From the NCBI RefSeq assembly GCF_001644575.1, contig NZ_CP015596.1:1488001-1552000 (forward strand): a DNA stretch of 64,000 bases, read 5' to 3'. Source of the DNA: Mycobacterium adipatum. GTDB taxonomy: Bacteria > Actinomycetota > Actinomycetes > Mycobacteriales > Mycobacteriaceae. The notes under the pieces were generated by a model. That model saw only the letters and a list, made by a program, of their open reading frames with translations. It had not been told where the DNA came from and did no database searches. The translations under genes and the position numbers were made by a program. Of the stretch, positions 40,044 through 49,715 are shown piece after piece. Each line of letters begins with the position of its first letter. The stretch's first letter is position 1.

Positions 40044-40886
40044 ATGAGCTACGACGCGACACTGCGGTTCCGGCGCTTCTTCAGCGGCGTGCCCCGCGCG
40101 GTGGACAACATCGGTGAGCAGGCGCTGTTCTACGGCGAGTCGATGCGGTACATCCCCAACGCGCTCACCCGCTACCGCAAGGAGACCATCCGGCTGGTCG
40201 CCGAGATGACCATGGGTACCGGCGCACTGGTCATGATCGGTGGAACGGTCGGTGTCGCGGCATTCCTCACGCTGGCCTCCGGTGGCGTGATCGCCGTGCA
40301 GGGTTACTCCTCGCTGGGCAATATCGGCATCGAGGCACTGACCGGCTTCCTCTCGGCCTTTCTCAACGTGCGCATCATCGCCCCGGTGATCGCCGGGATC
40401 GCACTGGCTGCCACCATCGGCGCCGGCACCACGGCACAGCTGGGTGCCATGCGGGTCGCCGAGGAGATCGACGCCGTGGAAGCCATGGCGGTGCACGCGG
40501 TTTCGTATCTGGTGTCGACCCGGATCATCGCCGGACTGATCGCCATCGTCCCGCTGTACTCGTTGTCGGTGCTCGCCGCGTTCTTCGCCGCCCGCTTCAC
40601 CACCGTGTACATCAACGGCCAGAGTGCGGGGCTGTACGACCACTACTTCAACACGTTCCTGATACCGAGTGACCTGTTGTGGTCGTTCCTGCAGGCCATC
40701 GTCATGTCGGTCGCCGTCATGCTGGTGCACACCTACTACGGCTACAACGCCTCCGGCGGCCCCGTCGGCGTGGGCATCGCGGTCGGCCAGGCCGTGCGCA
40801 CCTCGCTGATCGTCGTCGTCACCATCACCCTGTTCATCTCACTCGCCGTGTACGGCGCGTCCGGCAACTTCAACCTCTCCGGGTAG
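40044..40886 (+). CDS. yrbE4B: YrbE4B, Mce4 permease subunit
   Basis: A 280-residue MlaE-like membrane protein, second permease of the Mce4 importer. The coupling helix GAMRVAEEIDAVEAMAVHAV is clear, and VGVAAFLTLASGGVIAVQGYSSLGNIG covers a helix pair. It lies in one operon with yrbE4A and the mce4 genes. Confidence 0.94.
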   Translation: MSYDATLRFRRFFSGVPRAVDNIGEQALFYGESMRYIPNALTRYRKETIRLVAEMTMGTGALVMIGGTVGVAAFLTLASGGVIAVQGYSSLGNIGIEALTGFLSAFLNVRIIAPVIAGIALAATIGAGTTAQLGAMRVAEEIDAVEAMAVHAVSYLVSTRIIAGLIAIVPLYSLSVLAAFFAARFTTVYINGQSAGLYDHYFNTFLIPSDLLWSFLQAIVMSVAVMLVHTYYGYNASGGPVGVGIAVGQAVRTSLIVVVTITLFISLAVYGASGNFNLSG

Positions 40887-40893
40887 GCAAGCG

Positions 40894-42096
40894 ATGTCCG
40901 AAGGAACTGCCAAACGGAGTCATGTCAGGATCGCCGCCGCGATCCTGGCGACGATCGTCGTCCTCGCGGTGTTGTTCACGTATCTGTTCTTCACCGCGGC
41001 GTTCACCCCCACCGACACCGTCACCGTGACCTCGCAGCGGGCCGGCCTGGTGATGGAGCGAGACGCCAAGGTCAAGTACCGCGGTATCCAGATCGGCAAG
41101 GTCAGCGAGATCGCCTACGCCGGCGACCAGGCGGAGCTGACGCTGTCCATCAACCGCGACCAGATGCGCTTCATCCCGTCGAACGCGATCGTGAAGATCG
41201 CCGGAACCACGGTGTTCGGCGCGAAGTCGGTGGAGTTCCTGCCACCCGAGGATCCGCGGGACACCCCGCTGCGGTCCGGCACCAGTGTCGCCGCCGCCGA
41301 CGTGCAACTCGAGGTCAACACGCTCTTCCAGACCCTCACCGACGTGCTGCACAAGATCGACCCGATCAACCTGAACGCGACGCTCAGCGCCCTGGGGGAG
41401 GGGTTGCGGGGTAACGGTGACGACGCCGGCGCCGCGATGGCGGGGCTGAACAGTTATCTGGCCCAGCTCAACCCGAAGCTGCCGACGGTGGCCGAGGACT
41501 TCCGCAAGACCGCCGTGGTGGCCAACATCTACGGTGACGCCGGCGAGGACCTGGCGACCATCCTGGACAATGCGCCCCGGCTGGCCCAGACGATCGTCGA
41601 CGAGCAGGACAACCTCAACGCCGCACTGCTGGCCGCCACCGGGTTCGCCCAGAACGGCACCGCCACACTGGAACCGGCCGCCGACGACTACATCGCGGCG
41701 ATCCAGCGGATGCGCGCGGTGCTCAAGGTGGCCGGCGACTATTCGCCGGTGATCGGTTGTCTCCTGCAGGGCACGTCAAAGGCGCTGGACAACTTCGCCC
41801 CTATCATCGGCGGTATCCGGCCCGGCCTTTATGTATCGTCTAGCTTTCTGCCCGGCGCGCCGGCCTACACCTACCCAGAGGGTCTGCCGGTGGTGAATGC
41901 ATCGGGCGGACCGAACTGCCGCGGGCTGCCCGATGTCCCGGGCAAGCAGCTCGGCGGATCTTGGTACCACACGCCGTTCCTGGTGACCGACAACGCCTAC
42001 GTGCCCTACCAGCCGAACACCGAACTGCAGTTCAATGCGCCCTCGACGCTGCAGTTCCTGTTCAACGGCGCGTTCGCGGAACGGGATGATTTCTGA
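40894..42096 (+). CDS. mce4A: Mce4A, sterol importer Mce protein
   Basis: A 400-residue Mce protein. One N-terminal membrane helix (about residues 10-35), an MCE/MlaD domain at about 38-120 (DTVTVTSQRAGLVMERDAKVKYRG), then helical needle and tail parts. Mce4A-F hexamers bridge the periplasm to carry sterol to YrbE4A/B. The TGA overlaps the mce4B ATG. Confidence 0.95.
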   Translation: MSEGTAKRSHVRIAAAILATIVVLAVLFTYLFFTAAFTPTDTVTVTSQRAGLVMERDAKVKYRGIQIGKVSEIAYAGDQAELTLSINRDQMRFIPSNAIVKIAGTTVFGAKSVEFLPPEDPRDTPLRSGTSVAAADVQLEVNTLFQTLTDVLHKIDPINLNATLSALGEGLRGNGDDAGAAMAGLNSYLAQLNPKLPTVAEDFRKTAVVANIYGDAGEDLATILDNAPRLAQTIVDEQDNLNAALLAATGFAQNGTATLEPAADDYIAAIQRMRAVLKVAGDYSPVIGCLLQGTSKALDNFAPIIGGIRPGLYVSSSFLPGAPAYTYPEGLPVVNASGGPNCRGLPDVPGKQLGGSWYHTPFLVTDNAYVPYQPNTELQFNAPSTLQFLFNGAFAERDDF

Positions 42097-43130
42097 TGAA
42101 TCAGACGAGAACCCTGGTGAACGTCATCGTGTTCACCCTGGCGATGGTGTTGGTGGCCGCCGGACTGGTGGTGGTGTTCGGACAGTTCCGGTTCGCCTCG
42201 AGCAACCAGTTCTCGGCCACCTTTACCGAGGCGTCGCGGCTGAAATCCGGCAACGATGTCCGCATCTCGGGCGTGCCGGTCGGCTCGGTCGGCGACGTGA
42301 GGCTCAACCCGGACAACACCGTCAACGTCACCTTCGATGTGGACAAGCGCTACCAGCTCTACACCTCCACCCGTGTGGCGGTGCGCTACGAGAACCTGGT
42401 CGGCGACCGCTACATGGAGATCACCTCCGGCCCGGGCGAGCTGAAGAAGCTGCCGGCCGGGGCCACGATCTCCAAGGACAACACCGAGCCCGCACTGGAT
42501 CTCGACGCACTGCTGGGCGGATTGAAGCCGGTGCTCAAGGGGCTGGACGGGGACAAGGTCAACGAGGTCAGCAACGCGGTCATCGAACTGCTGCAGGGTC
42601 AGGGCGGCGCGATCCAGAGCCTGCTGTCCAACACGAGCTCGTTCAGCCAGCGCCTGGCCGACCGGGATCAGCTGATCGGTGACGTGATCACCAACCTGAA
42701 CACCGTGCTCGGCACGGTCGACGAGAAGGGCGAGCAGTTCAACGCCAGCGTCGACGAACTGCAGAAGCTCATCACCGGTCTGGCCGAGAACCGCGACCCC
42801 ATCGCCGGGGCGATCGCGCCGCTGGCATCGGCGGAGAACGACCTGACCGAGATGCTGGAGCTCTCGCGCCGCCCGCTGCAGGGTGTCATCGAAAACGCCC
42901 GCCCGCTGCTGCAGAGGATGGACGAGCGCAAGGCCGATATCAACAAGGTGATCGAACCGCTCGCGGAGAACTACCTCCGGCTGAATGCGCTGGGTGCCTA
43001 CGGCGCGTTCTTCAACATCTATTACTGCTCCATCCGAATGAAGATCAACGGTCCGGCCGGCAGCGACATCCTGATCCCGTTCGGTGGCCCGCCGGACCCG
43101 ACGAAGGGGAGGTGTTCGGAAAATGGTTAG
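42096..43130 (+). CDS. mce4B: Mce4B, sterol importer Mce protein
   Basis: A 344-residue Mce protein. An N-terminal membrane helix is followed by an MCE domain (FSATFTEASRLKSGNDVRIS) and a long helical part. It is translated with mce4A (TGATG overlap) and overlaps mce4C by 8 bases. Confidence 0.95.
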   Translation: MNQTRTLVNVIVFTLAMVLVAAGLVVVFGQFRFASSNQFSATFTEASRLKSGNDVRISGVPVGSVGDVRLNPDNTVNVTFDVDKRYQLYTSTRVAVRYENLVGDRYMEITSGPGELKKLPAGATISKDNTEPALDLDALLGGLKPVLKGLDGDKVNEVSNAVIELLQGQGGAIQSLLSNTSSFSQRLADRDQLIGDVITNLNTVLGTVDEKGEQFNASVDELQKLITGLAENRDPIAGAIAPLASAENDLTEMLELSRRPLQGVIENARPLLQRMDERKADINKVIEPLAENYLRLNALGAYGAFFNIYYCSIRMKINGPAGSDILIPFGGPPDPTKGRCSENG

Positions 43131-44181
43131 TCCAGACCGCAGCAATCCGCTGCGCACCGGGATTCTCGGCATCTTTGTGGTGGCGTGCTTGGTGCTGGTG
43201 TCCTTCGGTTACACCGGCCTGCCGTGGTACCCGCAGGGCCGCGATTACGAGGCCTATTTCTCCGACGCCGGTGGCATCTCGCCGGGTAACGATGTCGCGG
43301 TGTCCGGCATCAAGGTCGGTAGCGTGACCTCGGTCTCGCTGGCCGGCGACCAGGCCAAGGTGGGCTTCACCGTTGACCGGAACATTAAGGTGGGCAACCA
43401 GACTCTGGTGGCCATCAAGACCGACACCGTGCTGGGCCAGAAGTCGCTGTCGGTGACCCCCGGCGGCAGCGGCGATTCGACCGTCATCCCGGTCGGGCGC
43501 ACCACCACCCCGTACACCCTGAACACCGCGCTGCAGGACCTCGGCGGCAACGTCAGCGCGCTCGACAAGCCGCAGTTCGAACAGGCGCTGCAGACCCTCA
43601 CCGACACCCTGCGCGATGCGACCCCGCAGTTGCGCGGAGCGCTCGACGGGGTGGCGAATCTGAGCCGCAGCCTGAACACGCGTGATCAGGCGCTCGAAGA
43701 GTTGCTGTTGCACGCCAAGAAAGTCTCGGACACGCTGGCCCAGCGCGCCGGTCAGGTGAACCAGCTGATCACCGACGGCAACCAATTGTTCGCCGCCCTC
43801 GACGAGCGCAGGCAGGCGCTCAGTACCCTCATCGCCGGTATCGACGATGTCTCGCATCAGCTTTCCGGTTTCGTCGCCGACAACAAGCGGGAGTTCCTGC
43901 CGGTGCTGCAACGCCTCGATGCGGTGATGGCCAACCTGCTGGAGCGCAAGGAACACATCGGTGAGGCGCTCAGGCGGCTGCCGCCGTACGCCACGACGCT
44001 GGCCGAGGTGGTCGGTAACGGGCCCGGCTTCAACATCAACCTGTACGGCCTGCCGCCGGCGAGCATTGCCGAAGTACTGCTGGACGGCTACTTCCAGCCG
44101 GGCAAGCTGCCGGACAGCCTCGCCGACTACCTGCGCGGACTGATCTCGGAGCGCACTCTCGTAAGGCCTAAGTCGCCATGA
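43123..44181 (+). CDS. mce4C: Mce4C, sterol importer Mce protein
   Basis: A 352-residue Mce protein. The start ATG at 43123 follows GGGGAGG and gives MVSPDRSNPLRTG, then a membrane helix and an MCE domain (YEAYFSDAGGISPGNDVAVS). A longer frame from 43084 lies inside mce4B. It overlaps mce4D by 4 bases (ATGA). Confidence 0.95.
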   Translation: MVSPDRSNPLRTGILGIFVVACLVLVSFGYTGLPWYPQGRDYEAYFSDAGGISPGNDVAVSGIKVGSVTSVSLAGDQAKVGFTVDRNIKVGNQTLVAIKTDTVLGQKSLSVTPGGSGDSTVIPVGRTTTPYTLNTALQDLGGNVSALDKPQFEQALQTLTDTLRDATPQLRGALDGVANLSRSLNTRDQALEELLLHAKKVSDTLAQRAGQVNQLITDGNQLFAALDERRQALSTLIAGIDDVSHQLSGFVADNKREFLPVLQRLDAVMANLLERKEHIGEALRRLPPYATTLAEVVGNGPGFNINLYGLPPASIAEVLLDGYFQPGKLPDSLADYLRGLISERTLVRPKSP

Positions 44182-45569
44182 CGGACAATACATCTGGCAA
44201 GAGCACATGGCTGCGCAGAACCCTTGCGGTGGTGCTCGCGGTCCTGTTGGCCGTCGGTGTCTATCTGGTGTGGCCGAGCCGCGGCGGTCACCGGGTCGTC
44301 GCCTACTTCCCGACCGCGGTCGGGCTATACCCGGGCGACGACGTCCGGATCGTGGGTGTACCGGTGGGGCGCATCGATGCGATCCAGCCGCGCGCCCAGG
44401 ACGTCAAGATCAGCATGACGCTGGATGACGGCATCCAGGTGCCGGCGAATGCCCAGGCGATCATCATCGCGCCGAATCTGGTGTCGGCCAGGTTCATCCA
44501 GCTGACACCGGCCTACACCGACGGTGATGTGCTGGCCGACGGTGCGGAGATCGGGCTGGACCGCACCGGTGTGCCGGTCGAGTGGGACGAGGTCAAGGAG
44601 CAGCTCACCGCGTTGAGCACGCAACTCGGCCCGCAGGAGGGTGGCCTGCAGGGGCCGCTCACCCAGTTCGTCAACCAGGCCGCCGATACGTTCGACAACA
44701 ACGGTGACTCGTTCCGCCAGGCACTTCGCGAACTCTCGCAGACCGCCGGGCGCCTGGGGGATTCGCGCACCGACCTGTTCGGCACCATCCGCAACCTGCA
44801 GGTGCTGGTGAATGCGCTGTCCAACAGCAACGAGCAGATCGTGCAGTTCACCAATCACGTGTCCTCGGTATCGCAGGTGCTGGCCGCGAGCACCCAGGAT
44901 CTCGACGCCACCCTGGGCGCGCTCAACCAGGCGCTCGGCGATGTCCGCGGTCTGCTCAGCGAGTCCAACGCCTCGCTGATCCAGTCTGTCGGCAGGCTCA
45001 GTGAGTTCACCCAGATCCTCACCGACCACAGCGATGACATCGAGCAGATCCTGCATGTCACACCGAACGGTCTGTCGAACTTCTACAACATCTACAACCC
45101 GGCGCAGGGCACCGTCGGCGGCCTGCTGTCGCTGCCGAACTTCGCCAACCCGGTGCAGTTCATCTGCGGTGGCACCTTCGATGTCGGTACGTCCCCGGAC
45201 AACTACAAGCGCGCCGAGATCTGCCGCCAGCGGATGGCGCCGGTGCTCAAGCGGATCACCATGAATTACCCGCCGATCCTTTTCCACCCGATCGACAGCA
45301 TCACCGCTTATAAGGGGCAGATCATCTACGACACCCCGGAAACCCAGGCGAAGGCCGAGACACCGGTGCCGTACCTGCAGTGGCAGCCCGCGCCCGGGGT
45401 CACCCCGCCGGTCGCACCGCCCGGTGGCAACCTCAGCCAGCTGATCCTGCCGCCACCGGCGGTGCCCGGTCAGATCTCACCGGCAGGTCCGGTGCCGCCG
45501 GCTCCGCCGATGGGTGCGGGCCCGCTGCCGGGGCCTGCCCCGGCGCCTGCGGAAGGGGCGGGCGGATGA
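44178..45569 (+). CDS. mce4D: Mce4D, sterol importer Mce protein
   Basis: A 463-residue Mce protein with an N-terminal membrane helix, an MCE domain (VVAYFPTAVGLYPGDDVRI), long helical parts and a Pro/Ala-rich C-terminal tail. The tail may reach into the cell wall. It is coupled to mce4E by ATGA. Confidence 0.95.
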   Translation: MTDNTSGKSTWLRRTLAVVLAVLLAVGVYLVWPSRGGHRVVAYFPTAVGLYPGDDVRIVGVPVGRIDAIQPRAQDVKISMTLDDGIQVPANAQAIIIAPNLVSARFIQLTPAYTDGDVLADGAEIGLDRTGVPVEWDEVKEQLTALSTQLGPQEGGLQGPLTQFVNQAADTFDNNGDSFRQALRELSQTAGRLGDSRTDLFGTIRNLQVLVNALSNSNEQIVQFTNHVSSVSQVLAASTQDLDATLGALNQALGDVRGLLSESNASLIQSVGRLSEFTQILTDHSDDIEQILHVTPNGLSNFYNIYNPAQGTVGGLLSLPNFANPVQFICGGTFDVGTSPDNYKRAEICRQRMAPVLKRITMNYPPILFHPIDSITAYKGQIIYDTPETQAKAETPVPYLQWQPAPGVTPPVAPPGGNLSQLILPPPAVPGQISPAGPVPPAPPMGAGPLPGPAPAPAEGAGG

Positions 45570-46741
45570 CATCGATCAAATCCATCCTGATGCGAGGAAC
45601 CGCCCTCGGCGGCGGCACGCTGATGCTGGCCGGTTGCCAGTTCGGCGGGCTGAACTCGCTGAACATGCCCGGCACCGCCGGGCACGGCACCGGCTCGTAC
45701 ACCATCACCGTCGAACTGCCCGATGTCGCGACGCTGCCGCAGAACTCGCCGGTGATGCTCGACGATGTCACCGTCGGCAGCGTCTCGGGCATCGAGGCGG
45801 TGCAGCGGCCCGACGGGACGTTCTACGCCGCGGTGCAGCTGTCGCTGGACGGCGATATCGACCTGCCGCAGAACTCGACGGCCACCGTGGCGCAGACCTC
45901 GCTGTTGGGATCCCAACACGTGCAGCTCGCTCCGCCGCTCGATGATCCCGTGGGCAAACTGAAGCAGGGCTCGAACATCCCGATCGGCGCGATCGGGCGC
46001 TACCCGACCACCGAAGAGGTGCTGTCCGCGCTCGGCGTGGTGGTCAACAAGGGCAACCTCGGTGCGCTGCAGGACATCACCGATGAGGCATACGCGGCGG
46101 TTGCGGGGCGGACCGGTAGCTTCGCCGACCTGCTGCCCCGGCTGGCCGAACTGACCGCATCACTGGACCGCCAGACCGAGGACATCCTCACTGCGGCCGA
46201 AGGGCTCAACCGGTTTGCCTCGATCCTGGCGCAGAGCAAGGACAATCTCGGCCGCACGCTGGACAGCCTGCCGAACGCGTTGCTGGTGCTGAACAACAAC
46301 CGCGACAACATCGTCGACGCCTTCGCGGCGCTGAAGAGTTTCGCGGAAGTGGGTTCGCGGGTGCTCTCGGAGACCAAGACCGATTTCGCGGCCGACATGA
46401 AGGACCTGTTCCCGGTTGTCAAGGCGCTCAACGACAATGCCGATGACTTCATTAAGGATCTCGAGTTTCTTCCGACCTTCCCGTTCCACTACAAGTACAT
46501 GCGTAATGCCGTCCGCGGTGACTATTTGAACGTGTTCGTGACGTTCGACCTGACCGTGCGGCGCCTCGGTGAGTCGGTGTTCACCACGTCGTTCTTCGAC
46601 CCGAACATGAAACGACTCAGCGAGGTGATCAACCCGCCGGACTTCTTGACCGGTGCGATGGCCAATCTCTCCGGGCAGGCGGCCGATCCGTTCAAGATCC
46701 CGCCGGGCACCGCGACTCAGCACGATGGGGGGACGCCGTAA
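45566..46741 (+). CDS. mce4E: Mce4E (LprN-type), lipid-anchored Mce protein
   Basis: A 391-residue Mce protein and the only one of the six with a lipobox (LMLAGC, Cys at residue 24), so it should be lipid-anchored instead of having a plain membrane helix. The MCE domain is YTITVELPDVATLPQNSPVML. It overlaps mce4F (TAATG). Confidence 0.95.
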   Translation: MTSIKSILMRGTALGGGTLMLAGCQFGGLNSLNMPGTAGHGTGSYTITVELPDVATLPQNSPVMLDDVTVGSVSGIEAVQRPDGTFYAAVQLSLDGDIDLPQNSTATVAQTSLLGSQHVQLAPPLDDPVGKLKQGSNIPIGAIGRYPTTEEVLSALGVVVNKGNLGALQDITDEAYAAVAGRTGSFADLLPRLAELTASLDRQTEDILTAAEGLNRFASILAQSKDNLGRTLDSLPNALLVLNNNRDNIVDAFAALKSFAEVGSRVLSETKTDFAADMKDLFPVVKALNDNADDFIKDLEFLPTFPFHYKYMRNAVRGDYLNVFVTFDLTVRRLGESVFTTSFFDPNMKRLSEVINPPDFLTGAMANLSGQAADPFKIPPGTATQHDGGTP

Positions 46742-48525
46742 TGCTGACCCGTCTGACCCGTTTGCAGTTGTCCATCTTCGCGGTGGTGACGGTGCTGACC
46801 GTCACCGCGATCTCGGCCTTCTATCTGCACGTCCCCGCCGCCATGGGGATCGGCACCTACGACGTCACCGCGGAGTTCAAGGCCGGGGGCGGGCTGTACT
46901 CGAACGCCAACGTCACCTACCGGGGCGTGACCATCGGGCGCGTCGAAGCGGTCGGGTTGACGAACGACGGTGTGCAGGCGCAGATGCGGCTCAACACCGA
47001 TACCGAGGTGCCGGAGAACGTGACGGCCACCGTGAAGAGCGTCTCCGCGGTCGGCGAACAGTACATCGACCTGGTGCCACCCAGCGATGAGGACGGCGGC
47101 GCGGCCCCCGGACTGCTGCGCAACGGATCGAACATCGGGGTCGAGCGCACCGCGATCGGCCAGGACATCGCCGGGATGCTCAAGCAGGCCGATGACCTGG
47201 TGGCCAGCGTCGGCGACGCCCGGATCCAGGACCTGCTGAAGGAGACGTTCAAGGCGTTCAACGGATCGGGGCCGGAGCTGGCGCGGCTGATCCAGTCCGG
47301 GCGCGATCTGATCGACGAGGCGAACGCGAGTTACGGGCAGACCAGCCAGCTGATCGATCAGGCCGGCCCGTTCCTGGACTCCCAGATCACCGCGGGTGAC
47401 GACATCCGTTCCAGTGCGGACGGGCTGGCCCGGCTGACCACCGAGGTCGCCAACGCCGACTCCCAGTTCCGTTCGACGTTGCAGACCGTGCCCGGGGCGG
47501 TGGCGGAGGCGAACACCACGTTCGAAGGTATCCGGCCGACGTTCCCGGTGCTGGCCGCGAACCTGGCCAACTTCGGCCGCATCGGAGTGATCTATCACAA
47601 GTCGATCGAGCAGGCCCTGGTCATCTTCCCGGCGTTGATGGCCGCGTTGCTCACCGTCGCCAGCGGTGTGCCCGCCGACGAGGGCGGCAAGCTCGACTTC
47701 AAGGTCAACCTCGGCGATTCGCCGCCGTGCTCCACGGGCTTCATCCCGCCCTCGGAGATCCGCTCGCCGGCCGATACCACCCTGCGTGAGCTGCCGACGG
47801 ACCTGTACTGCAAGACAGCGCAGAACGACCCCGCGGTGGTGCGCGGTGCCCGCAACTACCCGTGCCAGGAGTTCCCCGGTAAGCGCGCGCCCACCGTGCA
47901 GCTGTGCCGTGACCCGGCCGGTTATGTGCCGATCGGCAGCAACCCGTGGCGTGGTCCGCCGGTGCCGTATGACACCCCGATCACCGATCCGCGGAACATC
48001 ACGCCGCCGAACAAGTTCCCGAACATCCCACCGGCCAACGATTACGACCCGGGCGCACCCGCGGTCCAGCTGCCTCCGGGTGTGACACCGGGACCGGGTC
48101 CGGCCCCGAATGCACCGTTCCCGAATCCGGTGCCGCCGAACGACAATGCGCCCGCACCACCGTGGCCGTACTACGCGCCGCCGGACCAGGTACTGCCCCC
48201 CTACGGCCGCCAGGTCCCGATGCCGCCATTGCCGCCGGGTACGCCGATCTACCGGCCCCCGGGCTCGACGGCGCCCGGACTGGCTCCGCCGCCGGAGGCG
48301 CTGCTGCCCCCGCCGCCCGCGCCGGGCCCACCGCCGCCGGCTCCGGGTCCGCTGCCGGCTGAACAGCCCCTTGCCAGCGCTGCATTGACGAGCACCTACG
48401 ATCCGAAGACGGGTGTCTTCGCCGACCCGGCGAGCGGCGAGACCGGGGTGTTCGCACCCGGTAGCGACGAGTTCACACCCGCGGAGAACTGGGTGGATCT
48501 GATGATGGCGCCGAGGCAGATGTAG
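46741..48525 (+). CDS. mce4F: Mce4F, sterol importer Mce protein with Pro-rich tail
   Basis: A 594-residue Mce protein, the longest of the six. A membrane helix, an MCE domain (YDVTAEFKAGGGLYSNANVT), helical parts and then a Pro-rich C-terminal tail of about 170 residues (from PGVTPGPGPAPNAP onward) with PPP and PAP runs. The Mce-associated gene starts with its ATG immediately after the TAG. Confidence 0.94.
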   Translation: MLTRLTRLQLSIFAVVTVLTVTAISAFYLHVPAAMGIGTYDVTAEFKAGGGLYSNANVTYRGVTIGRVEAVGLTNDGVQAQMRLNTDTEVPENVTATVKSVSAVGEQYIDLVPPSDEDGGAAPGLLRNGSNIGVERTAIGQDIAGMLKQADDLVASVGDARIQDLLKETFKAFNGSGPELARLIQSGRDLIDEANASYGQTSQLIDQAGPFLDSQITAGDDIRSSADGLARLTTEVANADSQFRSTLQTVPGAVAEANTTFEGIRPTFPVLAANLANFGRIGVIYHKSIEQALVIFPALMAALLTVASGVPADEGGKLDFKVNLGDSPPCSTGFIPPSEIRSPADTTLRELPTDLYCKTAQNDPAVVRGARNYPCQEFPGKRAPTVQLCRDPAGYVPIGSNPWRGPPVPYDTPITDPRNITPPNKFPNIPPANDYDPGAPAVQLPPGVTPGPGPAPNAPFPNPVPPNDNAPAPPWPYYAPPDQVLPPYGRQVPMPPLPPGTPIYRPPGSTAPGLAPPPEALLPPPPAPGPPPPAPGPLPAEQPLASAALTSTYDPKTGVFADPASGETGVFAPGSDEFTPAENWVDLMMAPRQM

Positions 48526-49230
48526 ATGCCTGACCTGAACGACACTGAGCACAACACCGAAGAGAGCATCGAGAGCAGGCGGACCCGGAGGCGGGCATCA
48601 CGGGCTGCGGGCCCGGCGGCCGCGCCGGTGGGCGAGCCCACCGCCAAGGTGGTCGTGAGCGCGCCGGTGCCCCGCCCGACACCGTCGGCGCCCATCGCGC
48701 TGCCCCCGCGCCAACCCCATCGTGCGATGGTCGCCCTGGTGTCCGGGGTGGCCGCGCTGATCGCTGCTGCCGCACTGGTGGCGGTGGTGGCCGTGCTGAT
48801 GGTGCAGCACCGTCACGCGGAGGATGTGCAGGCGCGGGATCAGCGGTTCGTCGACACCGCCGAACAGACCGTGATGAACATGTTCAGCTACGACCAGAAC
48901 ACCATCGACGAGAGCGTGAACCGGTTCGTCGACGGCACCAGCGGTCCGTTGCGGGACATGCTGAGCCAGGACAACAACGTCGACAATCTCAAGGCGATCT
49001 TCCGCGACACCAATGCCACCTCCGAGGCGGTCATCAGCGGTGCCGCGCTGGAGAAGGTCGACGAGATCGGCGGCAATGCCGCGGTGCTGGTCTCGGTGCG
49101 GGTCACCGTCACCGACCTGGAGGGCGTCAACAAGCCGTCCCAGCCCTATCGGATGCGGGTGATCGTGCACGAGGACGACAACGGCCACATGACCGGCTAC
49201 GACCTGAAGTACCCCGAGGGTGGAAACTGA
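48526..49230 (+). CDS. Mce-associated membrane protein (Rv3493c-like)
   Basis: A 234-residue Mce-associated protein. A charged, Ala/Pro-rich cytoplasmic segment (residues 1-65) precedes one membrane helix (about 68-92) and an outer domain of the NTF2-like Mas type (FVDTAEQTVMNMFSYD, VSVRVTVTDLEG). Such proteins stabilise Mce importers. It overlaps the next gene by 1 base. Confidence 0.88.
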   Translation: MPDLNDTEHNTEESIESRRTRRRASRAAGPAAAPVGEPTAKVVVSAPVPRPTPSAPIALPPRQPHRAMVALVSGVAALIAAAALVAVVAVLMVQHRHAEDVQARDQRFVDTAEQTVMNMFSYDQNTIDESVNRFVDGTSGPLRDMLSQDNNVDNLKAIFRDTNATSEAVISGAALEKVDEIGGNAAVLVSVRVTVTDLEGVNKPSQPYRMRVIVHEDDNGHMTGYDLKYPEGGN

Positions 49231-49715
49231 TGCGCACCAGACTGGTTCAGCTGGCTGTAGCGGTCTTCGCGCTCGGTCTGATCGCCCTGTCGGCGGCGGC
49301 GGGTGGGTTGTACTGGGACCGGGTGCAGACCCGTGCCGCCGAGCAGGCCGAGGCGGTCCTGCCGGGTCTGGCCATCGAGCAGATCCCGCGGGTGTTCGGC
49401 TACGACTTCCAGACCGTCGAGCGCAGTCTCACCGAAGCCGCGACGCTACTGACGCCGGAGTACCGGCGCGAATTCGAGGAACGCGCCACCCAGGACATCA
49501 TCCCGCAGGCACGCGAACGTCAGGTGATCAGCCAGGCACACGCGGTCGGTGCGGGTGTGATGAGCGCACAACGGGATTCGGCGTCGGTGCTGGTGTTCAT
49601 GAACCGCACCGTGACCGACAAGGCCAAGCAGCCCGTCTATGACGGCAGCCGCCTGCGCGTCGATTATCAGAAGATCGACGGCAAGTGGTTGATCAGCTAC
49701 ATCACTCCGATTTAG
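49230..49715 (+). CDS. Mce-associated membrane protein (Rv3492c-like)
   Basis: A 161-residue second Mce-associated protein. One N-terminal membrane helix (about residues 6-28), then an outer domain ending in [25 protein letters not shown]. It is the last gene of the mce4 operon and overlaps the 3' end of convergent otsA by 14 bases. Confidence 0.87.
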   Translation: MRTRLVQLAVAVFALGLIALSAAAGGLYWDRVQTRAAEQAEAVLPGLAIEQIPRVFGYDFQTVERSLTEAATLLTPEYRREFEERATQDIIPQARERQVISQAHAVGAGVMSAQRDSASVLVFMNRTVTDKAKQPVYDGSRLRVDYQKIDGKWLISYITPI